From Tetmemena sp. SeJ-2015 (Eukaryota; Ciliophora; Spirotrichea; Sporadotrichida; Oxytrichidae): a DNA stretch of 64,000 nt. Numbering within the stretch: the first letter of the stretch is position 1; each line of letters begins with the position of its first letter. The notes under the pieces are model-generated. The model saw only the letters and a program-made list of their open reading frames with translations. It was not told where the DNA came from and searched no databases. The DNA lies in NCBI GenBank assembly GCA_027382625.1, contig JAJKFJ010022889.1, forward strand, positions 154,033-218,032. Direction: 5' to 3'. The position numbers and the translations under genes were made by a program. Shown in pieces: positions 31,786 to 44,700 of this stretch.

Positions 31786-33749
31786 TCAGCTTCTAAATCC
31801 AATAGATCTTCTATTCGATTCTCTAACAAAGGGGTAAAAAAATGTGAAAAATTTAATAAAGATTAATAATAAAGTATATTAAAGATTTGAATCCGATTTA
31901 ATTTTTACAAAACTTTATTTTACAACATATGGATCCTTATAAGCTAATATACTAAGTTAGATTAACTTATCATTGATTTTAAAATAAATTTTCAAGCATA
32001 ATAAGATAATTAAAGCCTTAACATTTGCTTAAAAGTAGTTTCTTTAGAGTGCTATCTAGACTCCTTGTTAAATATTAGTGAAAAATACGTGCGATAGTGC
32101 TTCAGCGGCTGAGGGGCGAGTCTGAGGCTCAGGACTGAGAAGTGTGAGTAGCAAATGCTTTAACTCTTTGGAGCATTATTTTATGTCTTCCTAAAAACTG
32201 GAGGGGAATTCGCATTTTTTATTTGCAATTAGCACCATTTTCTTCTCAGAACCTTCGAATTCTCATATTAATCATGCATATATACGTAATTGTATATAAA
32301 TTTGGATTATCGAATAGGCTTTTACCAACTATGAGTTTATATAATAAGCAGCCCAAACTAAATATGTCCGACTTAAATCATAGAAGGATGATTAAAATTG
32401 TAAAGTAAAATGTGAACTTAGTAGAGATTTCACAGCCATTTAACAATTCGGGAGCGAAGTAACCAGGAGTCCCACACACGATGCCATTTTTCTCTCGTTA
32501 AAATAAAAGCCTTTCATTTTATAATCGTTGTTACTTTTCTAAATTTAATGAAAATCCGAGGTCTGCTAGCTTTAAAATGAGTGACTTATTTTAATGGGTG
32601 ATTAATTATATTAAGCACGAAATCCATGTCTATGGTCTTGCAGTTAAAGAGTTGCCTCTACTTTTGCTAGATAAAAGCCTCCAAATTTTGGGGTGTTAAT
32701 CTCTCCTTTCCCGAACGCTTAAGCAGAATATTATCTGGCTTAATGTCTCTGTGAACTATTCCTCGAATGTGCAGAAAATCTATACTTAGCAGTATCTAAA
32801 AATATTTAAGGACTTGATGTATTTCATAAGTTTAATTTTAGATTAATCTGTGCAACGAGGAAAAATAATATCAAAGGAGTCTCAATTAAGGTTCAGAATA
32901 CATATTTTAAAAGAAAATATTTTTTATGAGAAAACTTGATTCCTGTTTAGATTAATTCTTTCAAATCCCCCATTTCACAGTATTTCATTAGCAGATAGTA
33001 GTTTTTTTCTTAAACTAAACATATCTATTTTAATCGATTTCTCCTTCGTATACTTTTTGAAGTGTGTTGATATTTTTGCATGGATTGCAACTCTAAAGAT
33101 TGCTTATTTCACTCATGAGCTGTACTTATGTGCTCTCGTCTAGATTATAAAAAAATAAATGAACTCATTTAAATTAGCATTCAAATATGTGAATAAATAA
33201 AACAATAATTAAGCTCCACCTCTTACTATCTCGATATAACTTTTTTATTGCATATAATAAAAAAAATTAGAACTAAAATGAATTCTTCGGTTTTCAATAT
33301 GGATTAAATTGAAGTTAAAAATTGTTTTGGGATTTAGTTTATTTGTGAATTTAATAGAGTGGGCAGGATTTCATTTTATGAAAGTGTCATCTAAAATAAT
33401 CTTAGTATCATACCACATTCAAACAAAAAATGTAATTTTTACTTTTTTAAAACACTAGTTCTTAGAATTGTGTAAAAAACACTTTCCTTATAAGGCTAAA
33501 TAAAAACATAATTTTTAAAAAAGCAAGTATTTATGATAAAATAAGTGTTTATAAGTTAATTAATCTTATAAAATATTAGTAGAGAGGCCTTGTCGATAAC
33601 TTTGATTGCATGGATCTTTGCTTTACCTGCTTTGTTTGATTTAGAAACCAGGTAGACTTTAGATTGGAATCCTTAACCGATTATATAAATGTTTAATGGA
33701 TTAGCGAGTAGACCTGGAACTTGTCTTTCTTAAATTTGGAGAATTGCAT
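31786..33749 (-). CDS. Ser/Thr protein kinase K2, paralogue of K1
   Basis: ATG at 33749: MQFSKFKKDKFQVYSL joined across a 20-bp IES to IGQGFQSKVYLVSKSNK. Further motifs: IHAIKVIDKAS (lysine), MSEISNLQSCNPCKNINTLQ (αC), YYLLMKYCEMGDLKELI (hinge), RGIVHRDIKPDNILLK (complete catalytic loop), LILKLADLGFSLN, where the usual DFG is DLG, NGIVCGTPGYFAPELLNG, SDIFSLGCLLYKLIVGKS, and LLSPEPQTRPSAAEALSHVF. The frame stays open beyond the domain to TGA 31786-31788, but that tail overlaps a plus-strand reading and is uncertain. At least three IESs are needed. DLG for DFG occurs in some active kinases. Likely CAMK/ULK-like; substrate unknown. Confidence 0.82.
32375..32419 (-). other. IES in K2, pointer AAG
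   Basis: 45-bp insert between CEISTK and SDIFSLGCLL with AAG at both junctions. It falls at the same codon, with the same pointer, as the 22305-22344 IES of K1; internal sequences are not similar by eye. Confidence 0.78.
33001..33032 (-). other. 32-bp IES in K2, pointer TA
   Basis: Separates KVYEGEID from YYLLMKYCEMGD, with TA at both junctions. No GT..AG intron fits. Removal restores subdomains IV-V. Confidence 0.65.
33684..33703 (-). other. 20-bp IES in K2, pointer TAATC
   Basis: Pointer GATTA (plus strand) at 33679-33683 and 33699-33703. Removing 20 bp joins FQVYSL to IGQGFQSKVYLV, a proper kinase Gly-loop. This is among the smallest IESs in the window. Confidence 0.75.
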
Positions 33750-34079
33750 TGAAGTTGTCATTTCCTTTGTCTTTCAAATGTCTTGTTTGAGTGATATTAT
33801 TTATAAATAGACATTTATAATAAGTGATGAATCTAAGTTGAATTATTTTAATAATATAGTAAAAAATATTTGTCAGCTAATTTATTAACTTTTTGAGATA
33901 TTTATTATTGCTACTTTAAATCGACAAAAGTTATAATAAATGAAATTATTACATTGAAAAGTCAATACATTAAAGTAAAAATCTATAATAAAAATATAAA
34001 ATTGGCAATAAAAAACAGAAATAGAAATTTAGCATTATTAATAAAAATTGAGTGATTCCATTTTTAAAGCTGCAATAAC

Positions 34080-35480
34080 TTTATACTCAGACCTATCTTA
34101 ATATAATAACCTCACTCTTGTAGCTCTTTGTAGGGCCTTATCTAGTATGGCTAGTCCTTTTTAGTGCAATTAAAATAAAATTATATTTTTATTTAAAGCA
34201 GAGTTGAAATTATGTGAAATTTGAAGAAGCCTAGTAGGAGCAAAAGATTAACATTAAGTTATCAACATTAATTATAGAAATAAATTTAATTTAAGTTACT
34301 TGACATCGTTTAAAAGTGATCAAGGTAATTTTCGCATTGCTGCTTCATCGATTAAGCTAATCAAGCTTTGCTAAATTAATAGACTATTTAAGGTATGCTC
34401 TAAAATTAATATGAAAGATTCTTTTAAAATTATTTTATTATCCAAAACATACAATTTAGAAATTATACTAACAAAAATGTTTCTTATAAATTCGTATAAA
34501 ACCTTATTTTAATTAAGATTTTCAAGCTGTACAAAAATCATTTATACTTCATGAATTATAGTCATTAATTAATCAATGTATTTGTTAATAAATCTTACAA
34601 TAATCCTCTTTATTTTCCACTTATTGAATAAGTGCTATAAGTTTGATTTAACTTCTCATATTTAAGGGCCCTGAGTGGGAGTTACTAACTCTAGCTCCTC
34701 ACCCCAGCTATTTTATTTGCTTGAGAAATCAAGGATGAGATTAAAGTTTAGATTTTTAAAATTGCCAACTTCTTAACTCCAAAAATCAGCATTATATTAG
34801 AATAGCAGTTAGGAATGTTCCCTAAAAAGCAGACTTAAAAAGAAAGATTATTTTTAGAAAATCTGAAACTTATTTGGAATGCTTAAAACTTTATTTAATC
34901 ATTCTGAAGAGCCATTTAATCTTCTTAATCAATACTAATTAATCAGACAAGACGGCAGCGATTCATTATAACACATAATTCGATTAATATAATACTAAAA
35001 ATTGAATTTATTTTTTATTTACTTTATATTAAATGCAAAATTCTGCAATAAAAGTTAATTTATACATTTTATTCTACTGAAAAGTTAAAGTTAATTTTCT
35101 CAAAGTTTTCTTCGCTTTTAGCTTAAAAATAACGATAGTTTTCAAGATAAAAATAGAAGTAATAGAATTCGATTCTTAAAAAGTGAGAATAAAAATTTCA
35201 AGATATAATCATAACCTAAACGATGCTGTAAAAGTTTATTATAATTTTATGTTCAATATATAATTTTATTGAATTTCAATGAAATATAATTGTTGTAATT
35301 TCTGCCACCTTAGAAATTTCTTTTTATAATCAGAGGCAAGCAAGCTTACTTTTATTCCAAGTCAGCCTAGAAATTAAATCTATATAGTTAGTTCTCTTTA
35401 TTTTAAAATTAAGTATCGAGTGAGTAACTCTTAGCCCATCAATTGCGATTATGATGCTGAGAGCTTCTTGAAACACTCCA
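34080..35480 (-). CDS. Fragmented coding islands, unnamed
   Basis: Minus-strand islands: 35400-35480 (KSLGVFQEALSIIIAIDGLR), 34660-34780 (alternative readings, one ISQANKIAGVRSQSQ), 34310-34380 (SLISLIDEAAMRKLP) and 34085-34150 (LHQKGLAILDKALQRATRVR). They are helical and of normal complexity, and separated by AT-rich DNA. They may be MDSs of one protein. No family identified. Confidence 0.35.
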
Positions 35481-36274
35481 AGTGATTTAGGAATTTTTTA
35501 TATAATGTCGGGCTCCTAAAATTTTTTTAAAATCCTTTTTCCTGAATTGGTATAATGTTCTCATTTTTGCTCTATTGGAGTGCGTAAAAACCAAATTTAA
35601 TTAGCTTTCTTAGAATTATTCACGCCAAAATTTTCCTTAGAGAAATATAATCGGTGTTGTATTTTCTCTAAGCCGATAATGAATCCTATCTCATATATAA
35701 ATAATTGTCTTTACTTGTTTTATTTTTTTTACCTTTAAAATGTTGTGAAATTTTATTTTATGTATTTTGGATTTTATTTTGTAAACGCTTTATGTCTTCT
35801 CATCTCGTTTATACGGATTTATTATACTTTTAGAGTAATTTTCTTTATCATTTCTTAATAACAATTGAATTTATTTACATTTTTTAAGTTTAAGATATCC
35901 CTAGCAATATTTTCTTGCTCTCAAAAATATTTTTATTATCTTGAACATATTTTTTATATTTTAAATATTTATCTAGCACTGCAATAGGTAAAGTTTATCA
36001 TAGCTATTTTCTAGGCTGTAGTATCGCTTTTCAGTCAGACTTCATTTTAAAAATTAATTTATCAATTAGCTAAAAAATTAAAAATTAGAGGGACATAAAC
36101 TAATAAACATCTTCTTAATAGTTAAGTAAATTTATTTACCATTTAATCATAAATAATATTAAATTTAAACCCACAAATTAAGGGTGTGCTTTATTATACT
36201 CACAACTATTGATAAAAAAATTCTTGAAAATATGTAAATAAGTGTTATTTTTATTACTATATTTTACTTGTAAT

Positions 36275-36388
36275 TTATTAGGAATTAAGCATCCCTAACG
36301 AGCATATAATACTTAATCGATTTAAATAATTCACAGGCGTAACTCCTTAATCAGTTGTGCCACGTCACCGTGAAAGCCCATCGTTTTT
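36275..36388. repeat. Dispersed repeat, left-half copy
   Basis: About 110 bp matching 57565-57680, e.g. ttcacaggcgtaactcctt and tcagttgtgccacgtca. The right half of the family is absent here. The AT-rich DNA around it (35480-37370) shows no supported gene, apart from a small island at 36770-36880. Confidence 0.75.
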
Positions 36389-37379
36389 TACTTGTAAATT
36401 ATTGTCCAAGCTTGATGGAAAAAAAATTAAAATTTTGATTGAAATTAATGCTTTTAACATCTAATAATTTATTTTCTATTTCATTCATAATAATATTAAA
36501 TGATCTTACTTTGTTCTAAAAATTGAATTCTGCTTAAAATTTAGATTAAATATTTTTGCTACCTCCTTAGTAAATTTTTGTAGAGAATGGCTAAAGCCGA
36601 TAATCTAAAGAAGAGGCTATATTGTAATCTATGACTTAAGATTTATAACGAACTCTCTAATTTATTGCTAAACTTCAGTCGGTTATTTTAATTCAAAGAA
36701 TAAAATATTTCAATTTAAATTTTATAGAAATGTCATTTAAATAAAACATTAAATAGCAATATTTTGCAAAGCCTTCACACATGGGAAGCATAAATAAGAG
36801 AGGGTTTATTACAGCTATCTATTTTTGCAGATGATTCTTATTTAATTTAGTCAAAAAATTTTGGCAAACTCACACTCGTTTACTATTTTTAACGCATACT
36901 TGTCTCATTTTATTAACTAAGTTCTCAATATTAACACTCAGTCTGATGGCTAGTCAAATTCACATTAAAGAATCTCTTTTAACAAAAATTTATTTTTGGA
37001 GTTATCAAGTATTTGCAAGTAACTCAGAATTTTAAAACAAATTTATAACTTATTTAATTTTAACTTTAAAATAATATAAAAAAAGATATTTTCAATTATT
37101 GTATTAAATATAATTTAAAAGTGAAGTTTAAATACCCTGAAAAATTAGATAAATTAACAGACTCAAAAAATAGTAGAATCATCTAAATCAATTAAAACAT
37201 ATTTAAATTATATTAAATTTATATTTTATTGTAATCTAAATCATTTTATATCAATTATGCTATCTTATTTGTATTTGTCTAGAATTTATATAATAAAATT
37301 TGACTTATACATTTTCTCCAATAATTTTATTAAAAGACCATTTTAATTTAATTAAAGAATGCTATTACTAAGGGCACTA

Positions 37380-37560
37380 AAACCTTTCCTTTCCAGAGAC
37401 TAAATTTAATAACTTGAAATCCTTAGGAAAATTAATGGGAGCTAAGTTTTGGGAATTTTGGATTAATATAGATAAATTATAATAGTCCAGGTCGTCTGAG
37501 ATGAACTGTAATTTCCCAAAACTACTTAAAATTACTGGTATAGGCCTCTTTTAATTTTTA
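37380..37560 (-). CDS. Coding island (MDS), unnamed
   Basis: Minus-strand reading of about 58 residues including RPIPVILSSFGKLQFISDDL and NSQNLAPINFPKDFKLLNLV. It is clearly more complex than its flanks. It stops near the island edges, suggesting a segment of a gene assembled from several pieces. Confidence 0.45.
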
Positions 37561-37949
37561 AAATAATTTTGTAATCTCTTTTTCCTAAATTACTCAATGC
37601 GTTAGAAGTCGGTGAATCAAAATAAACAAACACAGATAAAATAAAAATATATAAATAATTTTGTTATTATATTTACACATTTAAATATAAATTTCATTAA
37701 AAACAATTACTTTGAAAGTGCTAAATAATTAATCTTAAATGGATTCGTATTTATTTAATTTATTTCGGAATATAATATGATTTTATTATTTTAAAAATCA
37801 ATATTTATTCTCACACTCTTAAACTTATTTAACCAGTCCTTTTACATCTACAAATTTTTAGAATTGAATCATAACTATGTATATTTAAATAATAAATAAC
37901 TAATTTTATAAGTTAGTTAATAAATTAAATGCTTTTTAAGATAAATACT

Positions 37950-38297
37950 TCGCCTCTAAGATTATCAAGAATTATGAGAAAACATTCTTTAAAACCAAAC
38001 TTTTCAACCAGCCCAATAATCAAAGCCATATTTTATTATAGCAATAATCAAGATAATATGACCTTCACAAGCTTAGAATAATAATAAAAATTCGAATTGA
38101 CTTCTTGGAGACTTTAGACTATTAACAGACCCACTCCATCATCTTTTGATATTAAAAGATAAAACATTTAAAAACAAATTTAAATGGTTATTATTCTCGA
38201 ATTTTAATTTGTTCCAAAAGAGAATGTGGGCTTTATAAAAATTCATGATCATAAAATAAAACCAAATATTTTCCTATAATTTAAATTCCAACCATGA
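37950..38297 (+). CDS. C-terminal coding segment, unnamed
   Basis: Plus-strand frame open under UAR=Gln for about 115 codons to TGA 38295-38297. It includes SPLRLSRIMRKHSLKPNFST, NNQDNMTFTSLEQQQKFELT and QTINRPTPSSFDIKRQN. It is polar and ciliate-like. No start or upstream segment is located in the preceding AT-rich DNA. Confidence 0.45.
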
Positions 38298-38801
38298 ATA
38301 GTTTTAAGAATAGTAAGTGCTTAGTTAATGACTAATTTAGATTATTGGCTAGTAAGCTAAATTCTAAAAATTATATAACACTCTAATTTAGTGAGGAAGA
38401 GTAATTTCATTCAGTCTTAGCTTACGTTATAAGAGCATATGCTTACTCAAATTATAATCACTCAATATTAGGAAATGCAATTAAATATATTCTTAAAATA
38501 TTTATAAATTTTTGGATCAATTTTAAGCCTATAAATTATAAATAAATTAATATATTTATCAAACACCATTAGAACTATTCTTTCTCTAATATAAAAGTTA
38601 ATTTAAAATAATCAGTATACTATCTATTCATTTTAATCTTAAAAAATATTTAAAGCATTTTTTTACATTAGATAGTGATATTTTTAGGATGAAGCTCAAT
38701 AATGGACAAAACTTAAAATAAAATTGTAAAATAGAGTGATGGTTTTTCACTTCTAAATAATTTATTTTTTCTTATTTACAGGATAAAGATTTTAGAACAT
38801 T

Positions 38802-41337
38802 TCAAATTAAAACTAGAGGCTCTTCTTGAATTTCAGTATTACAATATCTTCCTGAGTCATCTATCTCTTCAATTGGCTCTAGGAGATGGGTCCTTTCCTT
38901 ATTTATATATACGATAAAGATAAAGATGAATTATATTTTTGATAAATCTAGAATCTTTAGCCTTTGTTATTTGATTAACATTGTATTTTATGATATTTGA
39001 ATCTTGTTTTATTTCTTTGCTGTCATCATTATTTTTAGAATCATGATTTAGCTATTAAATAGCATCTTCATTTCTTTGGGGTATTTACTATTTGAGCTAG
39101 GAAAGTTCAATTTCTAGTGTCTTTTGTTTCTCCTTTAATTTTTTCATTTCAATAGTCAATTTGTAGAAATTTTCGTAGCTAAATATATCTTCTATTCTCT
39201 CTTATGATAATTCATTTTCATTCGATTTAATACTCTCCTATATTGGCAATTTCAATTATTCAGAGGAGTAAGGTTAAAGTCAAAATGAAAATTAGAATTT
39301 AATTAAAATATAGCAAATAAAATCAAGAATTGAAGATCTCAGTGTATAAAATTAAGAGTTTCTTTAACTTCTGCAGCTTGGTTAATTTCTGATAGTTTTA
39401 ATATTATGTAGATCATAATAATGTTTGCGAAGAATAATACTGTAATGTCAGGAACTAAAAGCTACTATTTATTCCTTATTTATACAACTATAAACTTCTC
39501 TAGCTTATTAATTTGTCTAAACTACTTAATAAATCTATTATATAGGAAAAAAAATTCATAAGTTTTTCTATCGAGCTAAGTTAAATTGATAATTAAATTA
39601 TCTTAAATTAGAACTATAATCCCTTGAGGAAGATGTTTTAAGACAGAATATACATGATAGTATTCTACAAAAGCAACTGCATTTGCTCTTTTTCGATATT
39701 TTCCTAGGCCTTAAAGTTGCTTATTCTTCTTCTTTGCCTTATTTATTTTATTGATCTTAAACCAAATACCTCAAATCGCGTTTAAGTAGCCACACATGAA
39801 GCATTCTCACAAGAACTAGAGCTACACTAAATAGAGAGAAGTAGCCTCCTATCTGAGCTAAGCCCTCACCCATCGATCTAGGAACTATTGTTATTATCTC
39901 AAAAGGATCTTGAGAAGGCTAATAATTTTTAATAAATGCTTAGTGATTTAAATGATTTAGAAAGGCTTGATATAGATCACTATTTGATACTAATATAATA
40001 AATTATAAACTCCTTTTTGATAATAGTCCTGCTGCTGGTCCTTTTCACTTAGAAATTTTTCTTAACTATCTCGATCAATTTTAAAGAAGCGATCTTGATA
40101 GTACTGCTCTTTTATTTGCCAAATAGAATCAGTTTTGTTCAAGTAGAAAGGAGAATATAAAAGCTCGGTCCTCTCATTTTAATCACTTAAAATACATAAT
40201 TTACTTATAAACAACATTTTATTACATAAATAATCTAAGCTAAGATTTCTCACGAGAGGAATTGCATTTCCCGCTTTGTGGTCATCGTAGTAATAGTTAA
40301 AGTAGTTAATCGTCGAATCATAAAATAAATAACTTTAAAATATAATTATAATTTACAATTATGGAGTTTCGGCTTTCGATTTAATTCTGCATTTTAGAGA
40401 TTGTTAAATTAACTTTTGTTTATAAAATAAGCGATTTAATAATGCATGAAAATATTAACAACACTTTTTGCCTTATTATTTTGATTTAAATAAATTATGA
40501 CTTAGAGACAAAATCGAAGTTTAAAATTTTATCTTGTAAATTGAGCTTGATTATTTTAAAATGAATTATATAAAAATAAACTATCATGACTAAGACTCAA
40601 GCATTTAGTATTGGTATTATTTTGATAGCACTCTATGTATGGCACTCCTTAGCAGAATATCATTATCGAATTTATATTACTGTCGGGATAATCTTCCAAA
40701 TTTGGAAACTCCAAGACTGAGTTGACTACTAAAAAATACCTAACTACTCCTGAAGTTGTCATCTGCACTCCCCATACTCTTTAAATAAATTAATCTTCTC
40801 GATGTCAGATTCAGCTTGTAAAATAAACCAGTAGAAGTTTGCCAGTCGCACGAGTCCCTATCATGGTTTACTGCCTTAATCATGTCAATCTTGTTTAGAT
40901 CTTCAAGCGACATTTCCATCTTTTAAGTGAAATTAAATAAATCTTAATAGGATATAATTCATGACAGGCCTGAGTTTTCTTACAAATTCCCTTTCTCTTA
41001 AATTCATTCTAGGGTCAGAATAGTCATTATAGCAATTAAAAACATGAAAAATAAGTTTAAACATAAATTAAATTTCTCTTGACTGTAAAATCTTCCTTGA
41101 TAGTAATACTAACTAGCACACTTGTAGTAAGATAGATAAGGAGAGATATCATCAAGAAGGTTACCAGTCCTGCGAAAGACGTGACGTATTCGGAGTTGCC
41201 TCAATAGAATAAACTGGATTAATGCTTTCCTAAAGTCATAAAACGAGCGCATTTTCCTAATCATGCGCAAAAACTTCCTTCTTGTTTCTCATGTCTTTTC
41301 TCTCTTATCTAATTTTGCTATTCGCTGTTTTCTTCAT
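38802..41337 (-). CDS. Membrane protein with C-terminal coiled coil
   Basis: Possible start at 41337 (MKKTANSKIRQERKDMRNKK). A first transmembrane segment reads EYVTSFAGLVTFLMISLLIY then LTTSVLVSITI (about 41080-41180). A conserved extracellular-like part includes MSLEDLNKIDMIKAVNHDRD and CDWQTSTGLFYKLNLTSRRL (40690-40920). A second hydrophobic helix is GGYFSLFSVALVLVRMLHVW (39790-39870), followed by a basic, Cys-containing cytosolic stretch and a coiled coil (FYKLTIEMKKLKEKQKTLEI), ending EIQEEPLVLI at TGA 38802-38804. Frame changes imply several IESs, one close to 41190. The layout (two TM helices around an extracellular domain) is common in a large unnamed ciliate family; function unknown. 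Confidence 0.65.
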
Positions 41338-41769
41338 CTTAAATTTATGCTTTATTGTAAAATCTTTTGATGGAATATAAGAATATAGAGAAGATGCTTG
41401 AGCTTCATGATTTGGAGATTTAGACAAAGTTAAATTATGTGATTCATCCTCAACTTTGTACGAATTTATTGAGTATTAAGTTGCGGAACGCACTTGCATT
41501 TATTGAAAATGGGAAGTGTTATAGAATTAATCTCTATTTATACCTTGGTTTTTATAATTTTCTTCCATTGAGATTTTAAATATATTTAAATCTTTCCCTT
41601 TTTTAAGTGAAATATTATTATTAAGCCATAAGAAAGATTTGAATACAATTAGAGTAGTGAAATAATGACTGAATACACCTCCCTCTTGTTGAGAAAATCA
41701 AAACTTTTTTTATTATCGTATATTTATATTGATTATCTTCTTATTAAACTTAGAATCCCAAAAATATTA

Positions 41770-44700
41770 ATGAGAAAACCTGAAAGTATAACTATTTCCT
41801 TTGCTTGTCAACCCTTAAAATTCTATCTCCTCTTTTTCATCACTGCTTTCTGGTCGGCAGAATGCTGCGTGACTTGAGGTTCGACAGCCGTAGTGGCGCC
41901 CACAGCTTGTGATCTGGAAACAAACGTTCTGAAAGCAGGGTTTACTCACACTTTTGACTACGGCTAGGATGGTATAGTAAACCCTCTTTATTATTCAAGC
42001 GACGACTGTGCTAACGCCTACCTAGTTTTTATAATTAATCTCTATTTAAAAGTAAAATAGAGATTAATTATAACTGGTACATACCCTCTCTATACTCTGA
42101 CGTGGATGACTACAAATCTATCTACTACTGTATCATGGGGTATGATGGAAATTTCTATTCTGCTATGACCACTTCAGTTAACCCCTATGTCACCCTCAAC
42201 TTATAATGAAGAACTAAGAGTAAATATATTTTTGAAAGTATTATAATTGGACTTCCTTTGACTACTGATAATTTATTTCAAGTGACAATCTTAGCAGTGA
42301 TTTAAACCTATAAGGGCTACACTGGAATACTCTAGGAAAAAATTATTAATCTGCCTAGATCATTTTGTAAGTATGCTTTAAACTAAATAATTTTACAATC
42401 CGAAGGCATTTGGGTTACAGCTAAGGTCAAAATGCGATTTCTTTCAGATTAGAAAGATTAAGCACTGCTGTGCATTGATATTAAAGGTTAAAACGTCTTT
42501 CCTGGATTTATGTATATTTATCTCTCGCTTTAAATATTTTATCCACTACTATAAAGCCTGAATAAATAAAATAATATTCTTTTATTTTTTGGGAATAAAA
42601 ATATCCTCTTATATTCCTCAGAAGATAGTCCTGTAATTGATCTAATCATGGATAAAAAAAGTTTACTGACTCAAATAAAATTAGATAGTAATTTATAAAT
42701 CTCTCTGAGCATTTTCCCTTGTATTTATTAGCTATTTTAAGATTAAAAGAAGTGAAAAATTAGCATTTTTATTTCTTTATTTTTATTTGTAAAGTAAGAT
42801 TTTCTACTCTGTTAAAATTTGCATTATCTTTATTTTTTCTTTATTTAAAGTATATCAAATCATTGATAATTTTTTTAGATAGAAATTTTGTATGCACTTA
42901 AATATTTTGCACCTCCTTCTCTCATAAGAAATGACTCATTATATTTTATTGAATATAATTTAGAATTAAATTAAAATGGGAGTTTGATTATCCCTCCTCC
43001 TTTAAAATAATAAATTTTGATTAGAACTTATATTTTCAAAACTAAATTATTATTCTACAGAACAATCTTTATAATGTACTTTAACAAATAAATTTCTGTT
43101 AATTTAATTTTACAATTTAATTTTCAGCAATAATAAATATTAAAATATAGAGGGATCTTTTGACACTTTACTTACTATAATTCTATTTTATATAAAACTT
43201 CTTTAAATTCTAAAATTTTATTTACTCTATAAACCTTCAAATTTAAATACTAAGTTTAAAATGTTAAATTTTACCCTCATTTGAATAATTATCAGAGATA
43301 GTATTTGCTTCTATTTATATCAAAGGAAAATCATTTAACACAATATCTTTGTCTTAAAAAAACTAAATCAACTTGAAATTTAATTTTAGAATTAAAATTA
43401 AGATAACTAAAAATTTATTAATTTCGAAATAATTTTGATTTACTTGCTGAATCAGTATTAAATTAGTAATATCAAATGGACTAACCCAGATATCGCTCTC
43501 TAAACTGGTAACAATTTCAATCTACATAAAGATGAGAATATGTACCATCAAATTAATCACTAGATCATACCTTAAGTATCTGCAAAAGAGCGGCTACCAC
43601 CATTACTTAGCTTCATAGCTCTTACTGGGCAATGTGCAAAAGGTTCTTGGTTTCAATGCGAGGTCAAAAACTCAGGAGTCACTTCCTTGTCAAGTAATTT
43701 TCAGACGGTCCCTGTAACCACAGCAGAAGCAGGGACCTACTTTACTTTTGTTAAAGCTCCTAATTTTGCTCCAATACCTTGCACAGTAGACTATAGCCTC
43801 TATCAAAGTAAGTTTTAGCCATTTTTCTAAACACTCTTCCGCTTTATTGACATCATTTCTAGTTGGAGGAGCCCGAGTTGAATTTTTAAAATCTGACAGC
43901 ACGGTTTTTAGTTTTATCTCACCTACTTTGGATTTTTTCAACTTAGGATCTACAGCATCCTCAACTTGTGCAAATTCTCTAACTTTTGCAGCTATGGGAG
44001 GCTCTTTCTCATATTCCTAAATAAAGGTTTACTTAAAGTACCTCTATCCGCTTGCTCAAAACACGATAAAGATATCCTGCACCTTCTACTAGGGATAGTT
44101 TCAGGTCAAGATTAATGATCAGAGCTTCTATTCTTTTTACTCAGGCCAAAACTTTATATTTGATATTCTAGAACCAGGCTTTCACGATAAACTTGTCTAC
44201 TAAACCCAATATATAGATTGTATCAGTTATGAGTTTATCTTCATTCAAGGATATGCCATGAGCGGGTAAACTAATCCGAACTTTTAGTGCCAGATTGGAG
44301 GGGCTTGCTTTACTAGTGACACTATCTTTTTCCCTTAGAGAACTAGTCAGGCGAGTTTCCCGAAGAACTGCTAAGTGAAGGCTCACGAGACACTTTTCAA
44401 CTTAACATAGGTTTATTATAATGCTGAGACTTAAGAAGACTGTATTCCGGCTCTTAAAGTTTCGACCGATATTTCAACTCCTTGCATCATATAGTGCTCA
44501 TATTTTTGCATTTAAAATCACTCTTGGTGGAAAAAATAATGTAATCAAACCACTTATCAGTCTCTATGGTATTGAATTCAATGGTACTAAATAAGCTATT
44601 CTCACATCAGCTCACAAACTATTCCAAACAGATAGACTTTGGTGCTACGTTTTCGAAATATACTTCTTTGATACCTAATATAGGCAGACTATAATGGCGA

